From NCBI GenBank assembly GCA_017620915.1, contig JAFZSK010000062.1:1-43967 (forward strand): a stretch of DNA of 43,967 bases, written 5' to 3'. Made by a program: the position numbers and the translations under genes. The notes beneath the pieces were generated by a model, which was not told where the DNA came from, did no database searches, and saw nothing but the letters and a program-made list of their open reading frames with translations. Positions 28,386 to 36,393 of this stretch are shown piece by piece. This DNA comes from Clostridia bacterium (GTDB lineage Bacteria; Bacillota; Clostridia; UBA1212; UBA1255). How positions within the stretch are numbered: position 1 is the first letter of the stretch; each line of letters starts with the position of its first letter.

Positions 28386-28933
28386 ACGTTGATCCCCTCC
28401 TTGTCCAGAAACTCTTTAAGCGCCTTTTTAGTGCGGTGGATAATGCTTTTGACGCTGCCGGACGGCATTTTAAAAATGCGCGCGATCTCATTGATCGGCT
28501 CATGTTTATAAAAACGCGCGATAAACACCAGGCGCTGCTTTTCGGCAAGCCCGTCCAGAAAACGGTCCATTGCCCCCGAGATCGCGATGCGCTCGACTGT
28601 ATTGTCGTCAGTGCAGTGCCGGTCGGCAAAATCGTCCAGCGGCAGCGCGTTGCTCACTGCCTGATTTTTCTGATTGTGATTTTTGCGATACAGACTGATA
28701 GCGTTGTGCCGGACCACCGTGGCCAGGTAGGCGTGAAAATTGTCCGGTTTGGCCGGCGGTATGCTGTTCCAGATATCAAAAAAGGAGTCGTTGACGACTT
28801 CCTTTACATCTTCCGGATCATCCAGTATCTTTTCGGCCACAGCGCGGCAAAACGGATAGTATTTGCGCTCCAATTCGACGAGCGCACTCTCATCCCGCTC
28901 TTCCAGCAACCTGATCAGTTCATCGTCGGTCAA
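28382..28933 (-). CDS. ECF-type sigma-70 factor
   Basis: A 183-residue sigma factor with region 2 (FCRAVAEKILDDPEDVKEVVNDSFFDIWNSI followed by FHAYLATVVRHNAISLYRK) and region 4 (LAEKQRLVFIARFYKHEPINEIARIFKMPSGSVKSIIHRTKKALKEFL). A TTG start at 28933 is preferred: it has AAGGAG upstream and places the start exactly at the conserved LTDDELIRLLEERD. The TTG overlaps the TGA of deoC (TTGA). Its own stop overlaps the start of the stalked membrane protein, its probable anti-sigma factor. It would direct transcription of a small surface-related regulon. Confidence 0.88.
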   Translation of the reverse strand: MTDDELIRLLEERDESALVELERKYYPFCRAVAEKILDDPEDVKEVVNDSFFDIWNSIPPAKPDNFHAYLATVVRHNAISLYRKNHNQKNQAVSNALPLDDFADRHCTDDNTVERIAISGAMDRFLDGLAEKQRLVFIARFYKHEPINEIARIFKMPSGSVKSIIHRTKKALKEFLDKEGINV

Positions 28934-29631
28934 CGCCGCTCTGCTCCTTCTGCTATCGCGCACCCCGCGCTGGCTCCCAGCCGGTCCGCACCCGCTTCGA
29001 CCAGTTCGCATGCCGCCTCGTACGTGCGGATGCCGCCGGACGCTTTAAGATTAACGTGGCGCGTGAGGCCCAGCCGCTCGAGCTCGTCCAGCGTATTGCG
29101 CATGAGGGCAATATCCTCCGGCGTCGCCGCTCCGCCCGCAAACCCGGTGCAGGTCTTGACGAAGTCTGCGCCGGCGAGGGCGGAAATGCGCGTGGCCCGC
29201 GCTTTCTCTTCGTCCGTCAATAGCCCGGTCTCGATGATAACTTTCAGCACTTTGTCCTTGCACGCTTCGCGCACCGCACGGATATCGTAGGCAACTTCCT
29301 CGTTCCGCCCTTCCTTGAGCGCTCCGACGTTGATGACCATATCCAGTTCGTCCGCGCCTTCGCGCACCGCATACATGGCCTCGAACACTTTCACTTCCGT
29401 GGCGCACGCGCCGAGCGGAAAGCCGATCACCACGCAGCATTTCACACCGGTGTCCCGCGTTTCTTTGAGCAGTCTCCGGCACAGCGGCAGATATCCTGTA
29501 TTTACGCACACGCTGGCAAAGCCGTATTCCGCCGCCTCGTCGCAGAGTCTGATAATGTCCGCTTCCGTGGCCTGCGACTTCAGTGCCGTGTGGTCGATCA
29601 TTTTGCAGAGCGTCTCTCTATCCAGTCCCAT
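28930..29631 (-). CDS. deoC: Deoxyribose-phosphate aldolase
   Basis: A 233-residue class I aldolase that splits 2-deoxyribose-5-phosphate into glyceraldehyde-3-phosphate and acetaldehyde in nucleoside catabolism. The Schiff-base Lys is in DFVKTCTGF (usually KTSTGF) and the second Lys in VNLKASGGIRT; the start MIDHTALK and CCVVIGFPLGA are also typical. Length is normal. GAGGAGG precedes the ATG. It lies between proA and a sigma-factor gene it overlaps, with no other nucleoside genes nearby. Confidence 0.95.
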   Translation of the reverse strand: MGLDRETLCKMIDHTALKSQATEADIIRLCDEAAEYGFASVCVNTGYLPLCRRLLKETRDTGVKCCVVIGFPLGACATEVKVFEAMYAVREGADELDMVINVGALKEGRNEEVAYDIRAVREACKDKVLKVIIETGLLTDEEKARATRISALAGADFVKTCTGFAGGAATPEDIALMRNTLDELERLGLTRHVNLKASGGIRTYEAACELVEAGADRLGASAGCAIAEGAERR

Positions 29632-29647
29632 CCTAATTCCTCCTCAA

Positions 29648-29696
29648 TTTGCCATTTGCCATTTTACCTTTGCCCTTTGCCCTTTGCCCTTTGCAA
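29648..29696. repeat. Short tandem heptamer array (7 units)
   Basis: Seven units in one register: TTTGCCA twice, TTTTACC, TTTGCCC three times, TTTGCAA. It fills the gap between proA and deoC and ends flush with the last base of the proA stop codon. The unit is shared with the array at 21750-21861. Confidence 0.85.
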
Positions 29697-31031
29697 TTAT
29701 TCACGAATTTGACCATTTCCGTAGATCATATATTTCACCGTCGTCAGCTCTTTAAGTCCCATCGGGCCGCGCGCGTGCAGCTTCTGGTTGCTGATGCCGA
29801 TCTCCGCGCCCATGCCGAATTCGCCGCCGTCGGTGAAGCGCGTGGACGCGTTGACGTATACGCACGCCGAATCCACCCGCGCAAGGAATTCCCGCGCGTG
29901 ATTATAGTTTTCGGTGATGATCGCCTCCGAATGGTGCGTGGAATAGCGGTTGATATGCTCGATCGCTTCGTCCAGCGAATCCACCATTTTGATTGCCAGG
30001 ATCAGGTCGTTGTACTCTGTCTCCCAGTCGCTCTCGTCCGCTTTGACCAGCTTCTCCATCGGGAAGCCGCCGCTGAGCAGCACGCCGCCGCAGCGGTTGT
30101 CCACACGCAGCTCCACGCCCTTCTCCAGCAGATCCCGGCAGACTTTCGTGAGCAGGCACGCCGCGTTGCGGTGCACCAGGAGCGTTTCCATGGCGTTGCA
30201 GACGCTGGGGCGCTGGGTCTTGGCGTTGATGATGATCTTCTCGACTTTATCCAGAACGAAGTGTTCATCGACGTAGATATGGCAGTTGCCTGCGCCGGTG
30301 CGGATGACCGGGACGGTGGCGTTTTTGACCACCGCGTTGATAAGGCCGTGGCCGCCTCGCGGAATCAGGACGTCAACGTACTTGTCCAGCTTCATAAACT
30401 CCGCCGCGGTCTCGCGGGAGGTGTCGGTGATCAGCTGCACGCAGTCGAAGGGCAATCCGGCTTCGTCCAGCGCGATCCGGAACAGGTCGGCAATAACTTT
30501 ATTGGAGTTTATCGCTTCCTTGCCGCCGCGGAGGATGCAGGCGTTGCCGGATTTGATGCACAGCGCCGCTGCGTCCGCGGTCACGTTGGGCCGCGCTTCG
30601 TAGATGATGCCCAGCACGCCCAGCGGCACCCGGACTTTCACGATCTGCAGCCCGTTGGGGCGCGTGCCGCCGTCCAGCACATCGCCTACAGGATCCGGCA
30701 GCGAAGCTACCTGCCGTACGCCTTCGCACATGGAATCGATGCGCGCCGGGGTCAATCTTAACCGATCCTGCAGCGACACGCTCATGCCCGCTTCCGCCGC
30801 GGCGTCCAGGTCCAGGGCGTTGGCGGCCAATATCCGCTCCTCCTCTGCCTTGAGCCGCTCCGCCGCCAGCAGCAGCGCGCGGTTTTTGAGCGCCGAAGAC
30901 GCACAGCCCAGGATGCTTTCCGCTTTGACCGCGGCGGCACCGAGAGAGTTAAGGTATGCGTTGCCTTCGCCGATATCGCCGGCGCCGAATAAATACCGGA
31001 TCTTGCTTCCTGAAGAATCGTTATCTGCCAT
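29697..31031 (-). CDS. proA: Glutamate-5-semialdehyde dehydrogenase (gamma-glutamyl phosphate reductase)
   Basis: A 444-residue NADPH-dependent enzyme of proline synthesis that reduces gamma-glutamyl phosphate. Family hallmarks: PLGVLGIIYEARPNVT, the catalytic Cys in RPSVCNAMETLL, and GPMGLKELTT near the C-terminus. About 30 extra residues precede the usual N-terminus; no better internal start is visible, and AAAGGA precedes the ATG. It is 40 bp downstream of proB, forming the first two steps of proline synthesis; proC is not in the window. Confidence 0.96.
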   Translation of the reverse strand: MADNDSSGSKIRYLFGAGDIGEGNAYLNSLGAAAVKAESILGCASSALKNRALLLAAERLKAEEERILAANALDLDAAAEAGMSVSLQDRLRLTPARIDSMCEGVRQVASLPDPVGDVLDGGTRPNGLQIVKVRVPLGVLGIIYEARPNVTADAAALCIKSGNACILRGGKEAINSNKVIADLFRIALDEAGLPFDCVQLITDTSRETAAEFMKLDKYVDVLIPRGGHGLINAVVKNATVPVIRTGAGNCHIYVDEHFVLDKVEKIIINAKTQRPSVCNAMETLLVHRNAACLLTKVCRDLLEKGVELRVDNRCGGVLLSGGFPMEKLVKADESDWETEYNDLILAIKMVDSLDEAIEHINRYSTHHSEAIITENYNHAREFLARVDSACVYVNASTRFTDGGEFGMGAEIGISNQKLHARGPMGLKELTTVKYMIYGNGQIRE

Positions 31032-31071
31032 GATATTATTGTCCTTTCTGTCTGCCGTGCGCCGGCGTGCG

Positions 31072-31887
31072 TTACTGCGCCGCTCTGCCCACGAACATGG
31101 TGCCCACGTCCTCGCCGTCCAGTATGCGGTACAGGATCTCGGGGTCGGAGCCGTTGGCGATCACCGCATGGATGCCGGACGCCGCCGCGAGCCGGGAGGC
31201 ATGCACTTTGGTCAGCATCCCGCCCGTGCCCAGCCGGCTGCCCGCGCCGCCTGCCGCAGCCTCGATGGCCTCGGACAGGTCGGTGATGTTGTGGTACATT
31301 TCGGCGTCGGGGCGCTCGCTGGGGTTGTCTTTATAATAGCCGTCGATATCGGTCAAAATGACCAGCAGGTCCGCGCCGGTGATGCGGGCAACGATGGACG
31401 ACAGGTTGTCGTTGTCGCCGAACTTGATCTCGTCGACGGCAATGGTGTCGTTCTCATTGACCACCGGCAACACATGCATTTCGATGAGGCCGGTGAAAGT
31501 ATTGACCGCGTTCTGCAGCGCTTCGGGATCGTCCACCGTATCACGCGTCAGCAATATCTGCGCCACGTTGTACCCGTACTCCGCAAACAGCCGGCTGTAC
31601 ACCTGCATCAGATGCACCTGCCCCACCGCCGCGGCCGCCTGACGCCCCGACACGGTAGAGGGCCGTTCGCGCAGTTTCAGCACTTCGGCGCCAACGCCGA
31701 TTGCCCCCGACGACACCAATATTATCTCTCGGCCCTGATTCATAAGTTCCGAGAGCACGCGCGCCAGTTTTTCGATGCGGCGCAGGTTCATTTTGCCGCC
31801 CGCGTGCACCAGCGACGATGTGCCGATCTTGATAACGATGCGTTTTGCCAGTTTCAGCGCTTCCCGCGCATTGAGCTCGTTATTCAT
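31072..31887 (-). CDS. proB: Glutamate 5-kinase without PUA domain
   Basis: A 271-residue amino-acid kinase that phosphorylates glutamate in the first step of proline synthesis. Visible motifs: VIKIGTSSL, ILVSSGAIGVG, NENDTIAVDEIKFGDND, and GTGGMLTKVHAS. It lacks the C-terminal PUA domain of E. coli ProB, as many Gram-positive enzymes do. Its ATG overlaps the stop codon of the upstream surface-protein gene by 4 bp, an unexpected coupling of proline synthesis to an exported protein. Confidence 0.95.
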   Translation of the reverse strand: MNNELNAREALKLAKRIVIKIGTSSLVHAGGKMNLRRIEKLARVLSELMNQGREIILVSSGAIGVGAEVLKLRERPSTVSGRQAAAAVGQVHLMQVYSRLFAEYGYNVAQILLTRDTVDDPEALQNAVNTFTGLIEMHVLPVVNENDTIAVDEIKFGDNDNLSSIVARITGADLLVILTDIDGYYKDNPSERPDAEMYHNITDLSEAIEAAAGGAGSRLGTGGMLTKVHASRLAAASGIHAVIANGSDPEILYRILDGEDVGTMFVGRAAQ

Positions 31888-32852
31888 TTCTTTTTCTTCT
31901 TGCCGGCAGCGACCACGCCGATGACAACAGCCGCGACTACAGCGACACCACCCGCAATAATGCCGATGAGCGCGCCGGTGCCAAGGCCGCCTTTTTTCTC
32001 CTCCACCGGTTTCGCGGTGGTTTCACCGGGTTTAACGGGCGCGTCGGTGGCTTTAGCCGTTGCTTCCGGTTCTTTCGTGGCGGGTGCTTCCGTCGGCGGC
32101 TCGGTAGGTTCAGCCGTGGGCGCCGCGGTAGGCTCCAGGTCATCCTTAATGTAGATACCTTCGTTGCGGAATTTGAGCGAGGTCAATCCGCTCTCCCACG
32201 TGATCTGATGCGCGCACAGCTTCCATTCGGCGAACAGTTCGTCGGTCAACGCGGCGGAGGCAACAAAGATCGGCTCAGACTCAAAATACGTCCACTCGCC
32301 TTCTTTGATCTCGATCACCTGCGGCTCGAGGTTGGCCATGACGTTGGGTTCGCTGACAAAGAACAGAGGCTCGCCGTCCGAGTACAGGAAGTACAGTTCT
32401 TCCCAGCTGGTGCCTTCGCCGTCCCAGTCGGCAGTACCTGCAAACGAAATCAAATTGTTACGCGGGCTGACCGCGCGGAGCAGCACGCCGCAGTTGGCCT
32501 CGCCACCGCCGGCGCCGCCGCTGAACTCGCCGCTGATTTCCATACAGAACACGACTTCAACAAAATCTTTGCCTTCGGCCAGCGTTTTAACGTCATTCAG
32601 CACACTCATAGAAGCCGAGAACCACGGCTGCGCCGCACTGGGCGTGTATGTGGTGACTTTGACGCCGTCCTCTTCGGTCTCGGTGAGATTGCCCGGAAAT
32701 TCGGAAGTGTCCCACTTCGCGGTCAGGTAGTTGTGCGGACCTGCGGCTTCTTCCGCATTGGCGGTCGTCCGTCCCCCCGCGAAAACGCACAGCGCCGCCA
32801 GCAGCACGGCCAGCAGCATTGCCAGAGTCTTGTTTGCTAAGTTCTTTTTCAT
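31884..32852 (-). CDS. Surface protein with Pro/Thr stalk, C-terminal membrane helix and Lys tail
   Basis: A 322-residue exported protein: signal peptide (residues 1-33, ending ANA), an external domain of ~200 residues, a stalk with TAEPTEPPTEAP-type repeats, a C-terminal membrane helix (~293-316) and a KKKKK tail that would stay in the cytoplasm. The external domain is probably a beta-sandwich but not assigned. It shares this architecture with the protein at 38864-39814. AAGGAGG precedes the ATG. The stop overlaps the proB start. Confidence 0.8.
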   Translation of the reverse strand: MKKNLANKTLAMLLAVLLAALCVFAGGRTTANAEEAAGPHNYLTAKWDTSEFPGNLTETEEDGVKVTTYTPSAAQPWFSASMSVLNDVKTLAEGKDFVEVVFCMEISGEFSGGAGGGEANCGVLLRAVSPRNNLISFAGTADWDGEGTSWEELYFLYSDGEPLFFVSEPNVMANLEPQVIEIKEGEWTYFESEPIFVASAALTDELFAEWKLCAHQITWESGLTSLKFRNEGIYIKDDLEPTAAPTAEPTEPPTEAPATKEPEATAKATDAPVKPGETTAKPVEEKKGGLGTGALIGIIAGGVAVVAAVVIGVVAAGKKKKK

Positions 32853-32891
32853 GTCGTTTTCCTCCTTGTGGTCTTAAAGGATCGTATATTC

Positions 32892-32906
32892 CGGGGTCTG
32901 TCCCCG
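32892..32906. repeat. GGGG-type palindromic repeat, gene-junction copy
   Basis: CGGGGTCTGTCCCCG, with 5-bp arms closing on TCTGT. It ends 2 bases before the stop codon of the DUF4038-type gene. The same 15-mer is at 34675-34689 and, with one extra G, at 34815-34830. Confidence 0.75.
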
Positions 32907-32908
32907 CG

Positions 32909-34786
32909 TTATTTGCGTCTTAACACCAGCACGAAATCGTGCGCTTCGGGGCGCTCCGGTGCTTTCCAGAGCGGGCCGCTGTCTGTATTGTCCGCCGTCA
33001 CGTCGCCGATGGCAATGTACGTATTTGTCACCGGATCGAACCACTTGGCCTCATAAGTCGCGCCTGCGACCATATTCCGCACGAAGCCGGAACCCTGATC
33101 CTGCGAATACAGATAAATTATATACAAGTCGCTGCCGATGGTGGCGCAGGCGTATGCCACCTGGCGTGTGGCCGCCTCGCCTTCCGGCTCCACCATATCC
33201 GGCGCGAAATGCGTCTGATCGTTGAAGTCCGGCACCAGATCCCACCAGCGGTACTGCTCGAAGAACTCGCGCATGTAGCCCTGCTGGTACGCGGATTCGA
33301 ACTCCACCGCCTCGCCCCAGTGGGTCGCTTTGTCCTGGGGCGTGATGATATCTACGCCGTCCTGGGACGTGGTAGTGGTATCGTACGAGCTCATATACAG
33401 CCACATGTCCACGGCGCCGTAGCCCACGCCCGCAAAGCCGGACAGCATCGCGATCCACGACTGCGCCCGCGCTCCGAAATCCTTGGTCCAGAGGTAGCAG
33501 TAGCGGCCTTCGTAGTTGATCGCGACTTTAGAACTGGCCCAGTAGTCCTTCGGCACAGAGTCATCGATCTGCTTCGTGATGCTCGGGCTCCACTGCGCGG
33601 CCCACCAGTTGTGCCCGGTCCGCTGCGTCACTTCGTCGGACAGGAACGCCGAGCGGCCGCCGTTCTCGACTTTTTCTTTCGTTCCCGCGCCGGTCACGGT
33701 GGTGTACGTGGTGTTCTCCTGGTGGCCGGAGAGCGGATGATGGTACGCGTCGTATTTGTTGATATATTCCGCCACGCGCACCCACGGGTTGGTCTCGGCG
33801 GTGTACAGTTTCTGATCGCCGCGCTCGTGGTAGAAGCTCTTGTCGATCTCCTGGCCCAGCGTCCACATGACCGGATACGCGGCATACCGCGCCACCCAGT
33901 AGCGGGTAATGGCTTCCAGGTATGCGTCATCGTTCATCACTTTCTTGTTCATTTCGCCGGCGAAGAAGAACTCGGCGTTGGCGTGGACAAGTCCTTTCTC
34001 GGCGATGTACTGATAATACCGGTCGTTCTGGCTGAACATCTTGGCGTCGGCGGAGGACAACGCGCCGTCCGTCAGGTTGGCGCTGGTGCCGATGGGTTCG
34101 GACTGGTACACGGTAAAGCCCTGCTCCACGCGTTTGTCGACAATATATTTAAAATGCGACTCGGCGCCCGTTTTCCCGGCGTGCGTGCCGGGCCGGTTGA
34201 ACTCCTCAGTGTACATGCCCCAGTGGGTGTCGCCCAGGTAGAAGAACGGCGTGCCGTCCGCGTACACGAAGTGTTTGCTGCCGTCCGTGGTGACAAAGCC
34301 GTGTTTGTAGATGTCCAGGTCGCCGCGGTACGGATTGGCCGCGATCGTGCCCTGTTTGCCGTCCAGTTCGGCGTCGCCGGAGCAGTATGTGGTGAACTCC
34401 CACACACCGTATTCGGTGGGGGCAAAGCGGAGGATGAACTCATTGCCGCTGTTCCAGAAGCCGGGGATGGTGAGTTTCGTGCCGGTGGCGCGGTTGGTGA
34501 ATTCGCCGCGGAAATCGGTGTACAGCTGATCGCCGGCTTTATTGTATTTAGTCTCCGACTCGAAGGTCAGATCAACGGCCACCCAGGTCTTCGTTTCGAA
34601 ATCAGTGGCCTCGGTGATGTCGTCGGGGAGCGTGACGGGGCGCGGGCCGGGGTTGTCAACGTCCGGCGCGTTTCCGGGGTCTGTCCCCGCCGGATCATTT
34701 CCTGCGCCGCCGCTCTTGCACGAGATCATCGCGAGAGGCACCAGCGCAGCCAGAAACAGCGTCAATATCCGATATGTCAGTTTCAT
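32909..34786 (-). CDS. DUF5060/DUF4038-type glycoside hydrolase lipoprotein
   Basis: A 625-residue surface lipoprotein (lipobox LAMISC). After a Gly/Pro/Asp linker, residues ~60-165 form a DUF5060-like beta-sandwich (WVAVDLTFES, IPGFWNSGNEFILRFAPTEYGVWEF). The centre is a DUF4038-like TIM barrel (FVYADGTPFFYLGDTHW, PVMWTLGQEID with its Glu as a catalytic candidate), followed by a C-terminal beta domain (ATYEAKWFDPVTNTYI). Relatives act on plant glycosides such as apiosides. The start at 34786 is chosen for position relative to the signal; GTGGTG lies upstream. The GGGG palindrome at 34675-34689 is read through as part of the linker (GTDPGN). It follows the GH99-like gene by 47 bp. Confidence 0.85.
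   Translation of the reverse strand: MKLTYRILTLFLAALVPLAMISCKSGGAGNDPAGTDPGNAPDVDNPGPRPVTLPDDITEATDFETKTWVAVDLTFESETKYNKAGDQLYTDFRGEFTNRATGTKLTIPGFWNSGNEFILRFAPTEYGVWEFTTYCSGDAELDGKQGTIAANPYRGDLDIYKHGFVTTDGSKHFVYADGTPFFYLGDTHWGMYTEEFNRPGTHAGKTGAESHFKYIVDKRVEQGFTVYQSEPIGTSANLTDGALSSADAKMFSQNDRYYQYIAEKGLVHANAEFFFAGEMNKKVMNDDAYLEAITRYWVARYAAYPVMWTLGQEIDKSFYHERGDQKLYTAETNPWVRVAEYINKYDAYHHPLSGHQENTTYTTVTGAGTKEKVENGGRSAFLSDEVTQRTGHNWWAAQWSPSITKQIDDSVPKDYWASSKVAINYEGRYCYLWTKDFGARAQSWIAMLSGFAGVGYGAVDMWLYMSSYDTTTTSQDGVDIITPQDKATHWGEAVEFESAYQQGYMREFFEQYRWWDLVPDFNDQTHFAPDMVEPEGEAATRQVAYACATIGSDLYIIYLYSQDQGSGFVRNMVAGATYEAKWFDPVTNTYIAIGDVTADNTDSGPLWKAPERPEAHDFVLVLRRK
34675..34689. repeat. GGGG-type palindromic repeat, coding-linker copy
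   Basis: CGGGGTCTGTCCCCG lies inside the DUF4038-type gene and encodes part of its post-signal linker (residues GTDPG), where sequence constraint is low. Identical to 32892-32906. Confidence 0.75.
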
Positions 34787-34814
34787 TCGCGTCACCACTT
34801 TTCGAGGATCTATT

Positions 34815-34830
34815 CGGGGGTCTGTCCCCG
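34815..34830. repeat. GGGG-type palindromic repeat, second gene-junction copy
   Basis: CGGGGGTCTGTCCCCG, the same palindrome with one extra G, lies in the 47-bp gap between the GH99-like gene's stop and the DUF4038-type gene's start. Confidence 0.75.
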
Positions 34831-34833
34831 TGT

Positions 34834-35934
34834 TCAGCCCTGCAGTTTCTTGATCTCATCCAGGTAGCCGTACCCGTGCAGGTCGTCCGGCAGCAGGTAG
34901 CTGCCTTCGGTCCATTCGTTCCAGCTGTTGACCGTGATGAGCCGGGGGTTTTCGGGGTGTTTGTCCGCAAACGCCGCCGCGGCGCGCATCGCCTCTCCGA
35001 AGAGTTCGGGCGTATTGCCCGTGTACGTGCCGCCGGTGTACTCCACGAAACGGGGCGAAGCGTCCCAGCCCACGGAAATGTGCGGGAAATACGGCAATCC
35101 GTACGCGGAAGGCACGCGCTCCCACTCGGCATACACTTCTTTGAGCGCGTCGGCGTACGGGCGGCCGGCGGCAACGAAATGCACGTACTGATAATGGGTC
35201 AAACTGTCGATGCCCAGCGCGCGGCACATGCCCGGCGTAGTCGTTCCGGGCCAGGACGCGGCGGCCGGATGTGTCACGACCATCTGCAGATGCAGCCCGG
35301 GCAATCCGGCTTTCACGCACATTTCGCGGAATTCATCCAGCGCGCGGCGGGTGTTGTCAACGCCGCCCAGCCCCTTGATCAGGTTGGACATTTCGTAAAT
35401 TGAGAACACGGGCTTGCCGTCGATCGTATAATACAGCGGATCGAAGAAGTACCGCTCGATGACCCGGCGGCAAACGATGCGGAATTCGGCGAGGTCAATG
35501 TCGCCCCGCCACACCGGCGGCTGCCCCCCGGGCAGGAACTGGCGATCGGAATTGCGTTTATCCCACAGAACGCCGGCGTCGTGGTTTGCCCACATCAGAT
35601 AGAACTTCACGCGCGGGTCGTTGCGCGCGGCAGGCAGATAGCCGTCGTTCAGGCAGTTCTCCAGGAACGGCCGGCGGTCGTACCAGTACCAGTCGTAAAT
35701 GAATACGTTGACGCCGTGGGAGGCGGCAATGTCGATCTGCTCCGCCATCGTGGCGGGATCCGCCTCGTCTTTGTACCCCAAAAGCGGCTTCCGGGGCCAG
35801 TCGTGCCCTTCGTACCGCGCGCCCGCGGCCCGCACGGTCTGCCACTCGCCTTCGCCGTTCGGCCAGAATATGCGCGTTCTGTCTTCTCTGCCCGTGTATG
35901 AGGGCCAGATATATGCGGCAACGTCGTATTTCAT
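34834..35934 (-). CDS. GH99-like / WbsX-family protein
   Basis: A 366-residue protein without signal peptide, close to the WbsX/GH99-like family. It begins DVAAYIWPSYTG and contains PLLGYKDEADPATMAEQIDIAASHGVNVFIYDWYWYDRR, PVFSIYEM and a late NSWNEWTEGSYLLPD motif. Relatives are linked to polysaccharide synthesis or act as endo-mannosidase-like hydrolases; which applies here is open. GGAGG precedes the ATG and a good promoter lies upstream. It is the first gene of a minus-strand run that includes a DUF4038-type glycosidase, which favours a catabolic role. Confidence 0.85.
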   Translation of the reverse strand: MKYDVAAYIWPSYTGREDRTRIFWPNGEGEWQTVRAAGARYEGHDWPRKPLLGYKDEADPATMAEQIDIAASHGVNVFIYDWYWYDRRPFLENCLNDGYLPAARNDPRVKFYLMWANHDAGVLWDKRNSDRQFLPGGQPPVWRGDIDLAEFRIVCRRVIERYFFDPLYYTIDGKPVFSIYEMSNLIKGLGGVDNTRRALDEFREMCVKAGLPGLHLQMVVTHPAAASWPGTTTPGMCRALGIDSLTHYQYVHFVAAGRPYADALKEVYAEWERVPSAYGLPYFPHISVGWDASPRFVEYTGGTYTGNTPELFGEAMRAAAAFADKHPENPRLITVNSWNEWTEGSYLLPDDLHGYGYLDEIKKLQG

Positions 35935-35977
35935 AGTCTCTTCCTCCGCTTCTTTGATATATTCACTTCCGGTGGCA

Positions 35978-36007
35978 ATTATATCACGGCACGGAGTTGT
36001 TTGTAAA
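35978..36007 (-). promoter_or_regulatory. Promoter of the GH99-like gene run
   Basis: On the minus strand TTTACA (36007-36002), 18 bp, TATAAT (35983-35978), about 45 bp before the start codon at 35934. It may drive the whole run down to 26805, since I see no strong terminator inside that stretch. Confidence 0.6.
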
Positions 36008-36108
36008 TTCCTGAATATGATCAGCTCTGCTCCCGATTTCGTATGGACCTGCTGTGCTTGATACCAAACCGGCCTTCTTGCGCATTTTTGTTGCCTGGCT
36101 GCTTCAGG

Positions 36109-36209
36109 TTCTTAAAAATCAGTCATTTTGCGTTATTTTTAAGAATTTTACAAAGCTGCCAACCTCATGCTTGCAAGGAGAAGGAGCCCATGGTCTGAAA
36201 ATGAACGAG
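36109..36209 (+). repeat. Composite intergenic element: hairpin plus GGAGAAGGAGCCC motif
   Basis: A perfect 11-bp inverted repeat (TTCTTAAAAAT 36109-36119, ATTTTTAAGAA 36135-36145) has TCATTTTGCG in its loop. Downstream are GGAGAAGGAGCCC (36177-36189) and AAAATGAACGAG (36198-36209). The same parts in the same order and similar spacing occur at 42522-42623. No convincing gene starts here. The bases around 36008-36108 and 36210-36300 show only a TATAAT (36277-36282) that may serve the next gene. Confidence 0.6.
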
Positions 36210-36302
36210 CGCCGCCGATTACAAGACCAAGTATTTTGTTACTTTATCCTTTTCTACAAAACCGTGAGAAAAGCCATATAATCAGGCTGGTTTTTCCGTG
36301 TC

Positions 36303-36384
36303 AGCAGTGGTAGAATAATCTTGCGGGCAACCGCTGCGGAGTTCGGCCTCTAAATCCTTCGCATAACAAATTAAAACCAAGGAG
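36303..36384 (+). promoter_or_regulatory. Probable preQ1 riboswitch leader
   Basis: Just before the queuosine-precursor transporter gene a stem TGCGGAG (36335-36341) pairs with CTTCGCA (36357-36363). It encloses TTCGGCC and is followed by an A-rich tail ATTAAAACCAAGGAG that contains the ribosome binding site. This layout (hairpin with UUC at its loop start, A-rich tail that folds back, Shine-Dalgarno at the end) resembles class I preQ1 riboswitches; GG (36345-36346) could pair with CC (36377-36378) as the pseudoknot. An upstream GCAGTGGT/ACCGCTGC stem would compete with the first helix. Ligand binding would then block translation. The class assignment is tentative. Confidence 0.55.
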
Positions 36385-36393
36385 ATCTTAATT

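Noticed and set aside
32939-34867. Plus-strand open frame of 642 codons
   Set aside because: It is antisense to the DUF4038-type glycosidase, which has a signal peptide, lipobox and family motifs.
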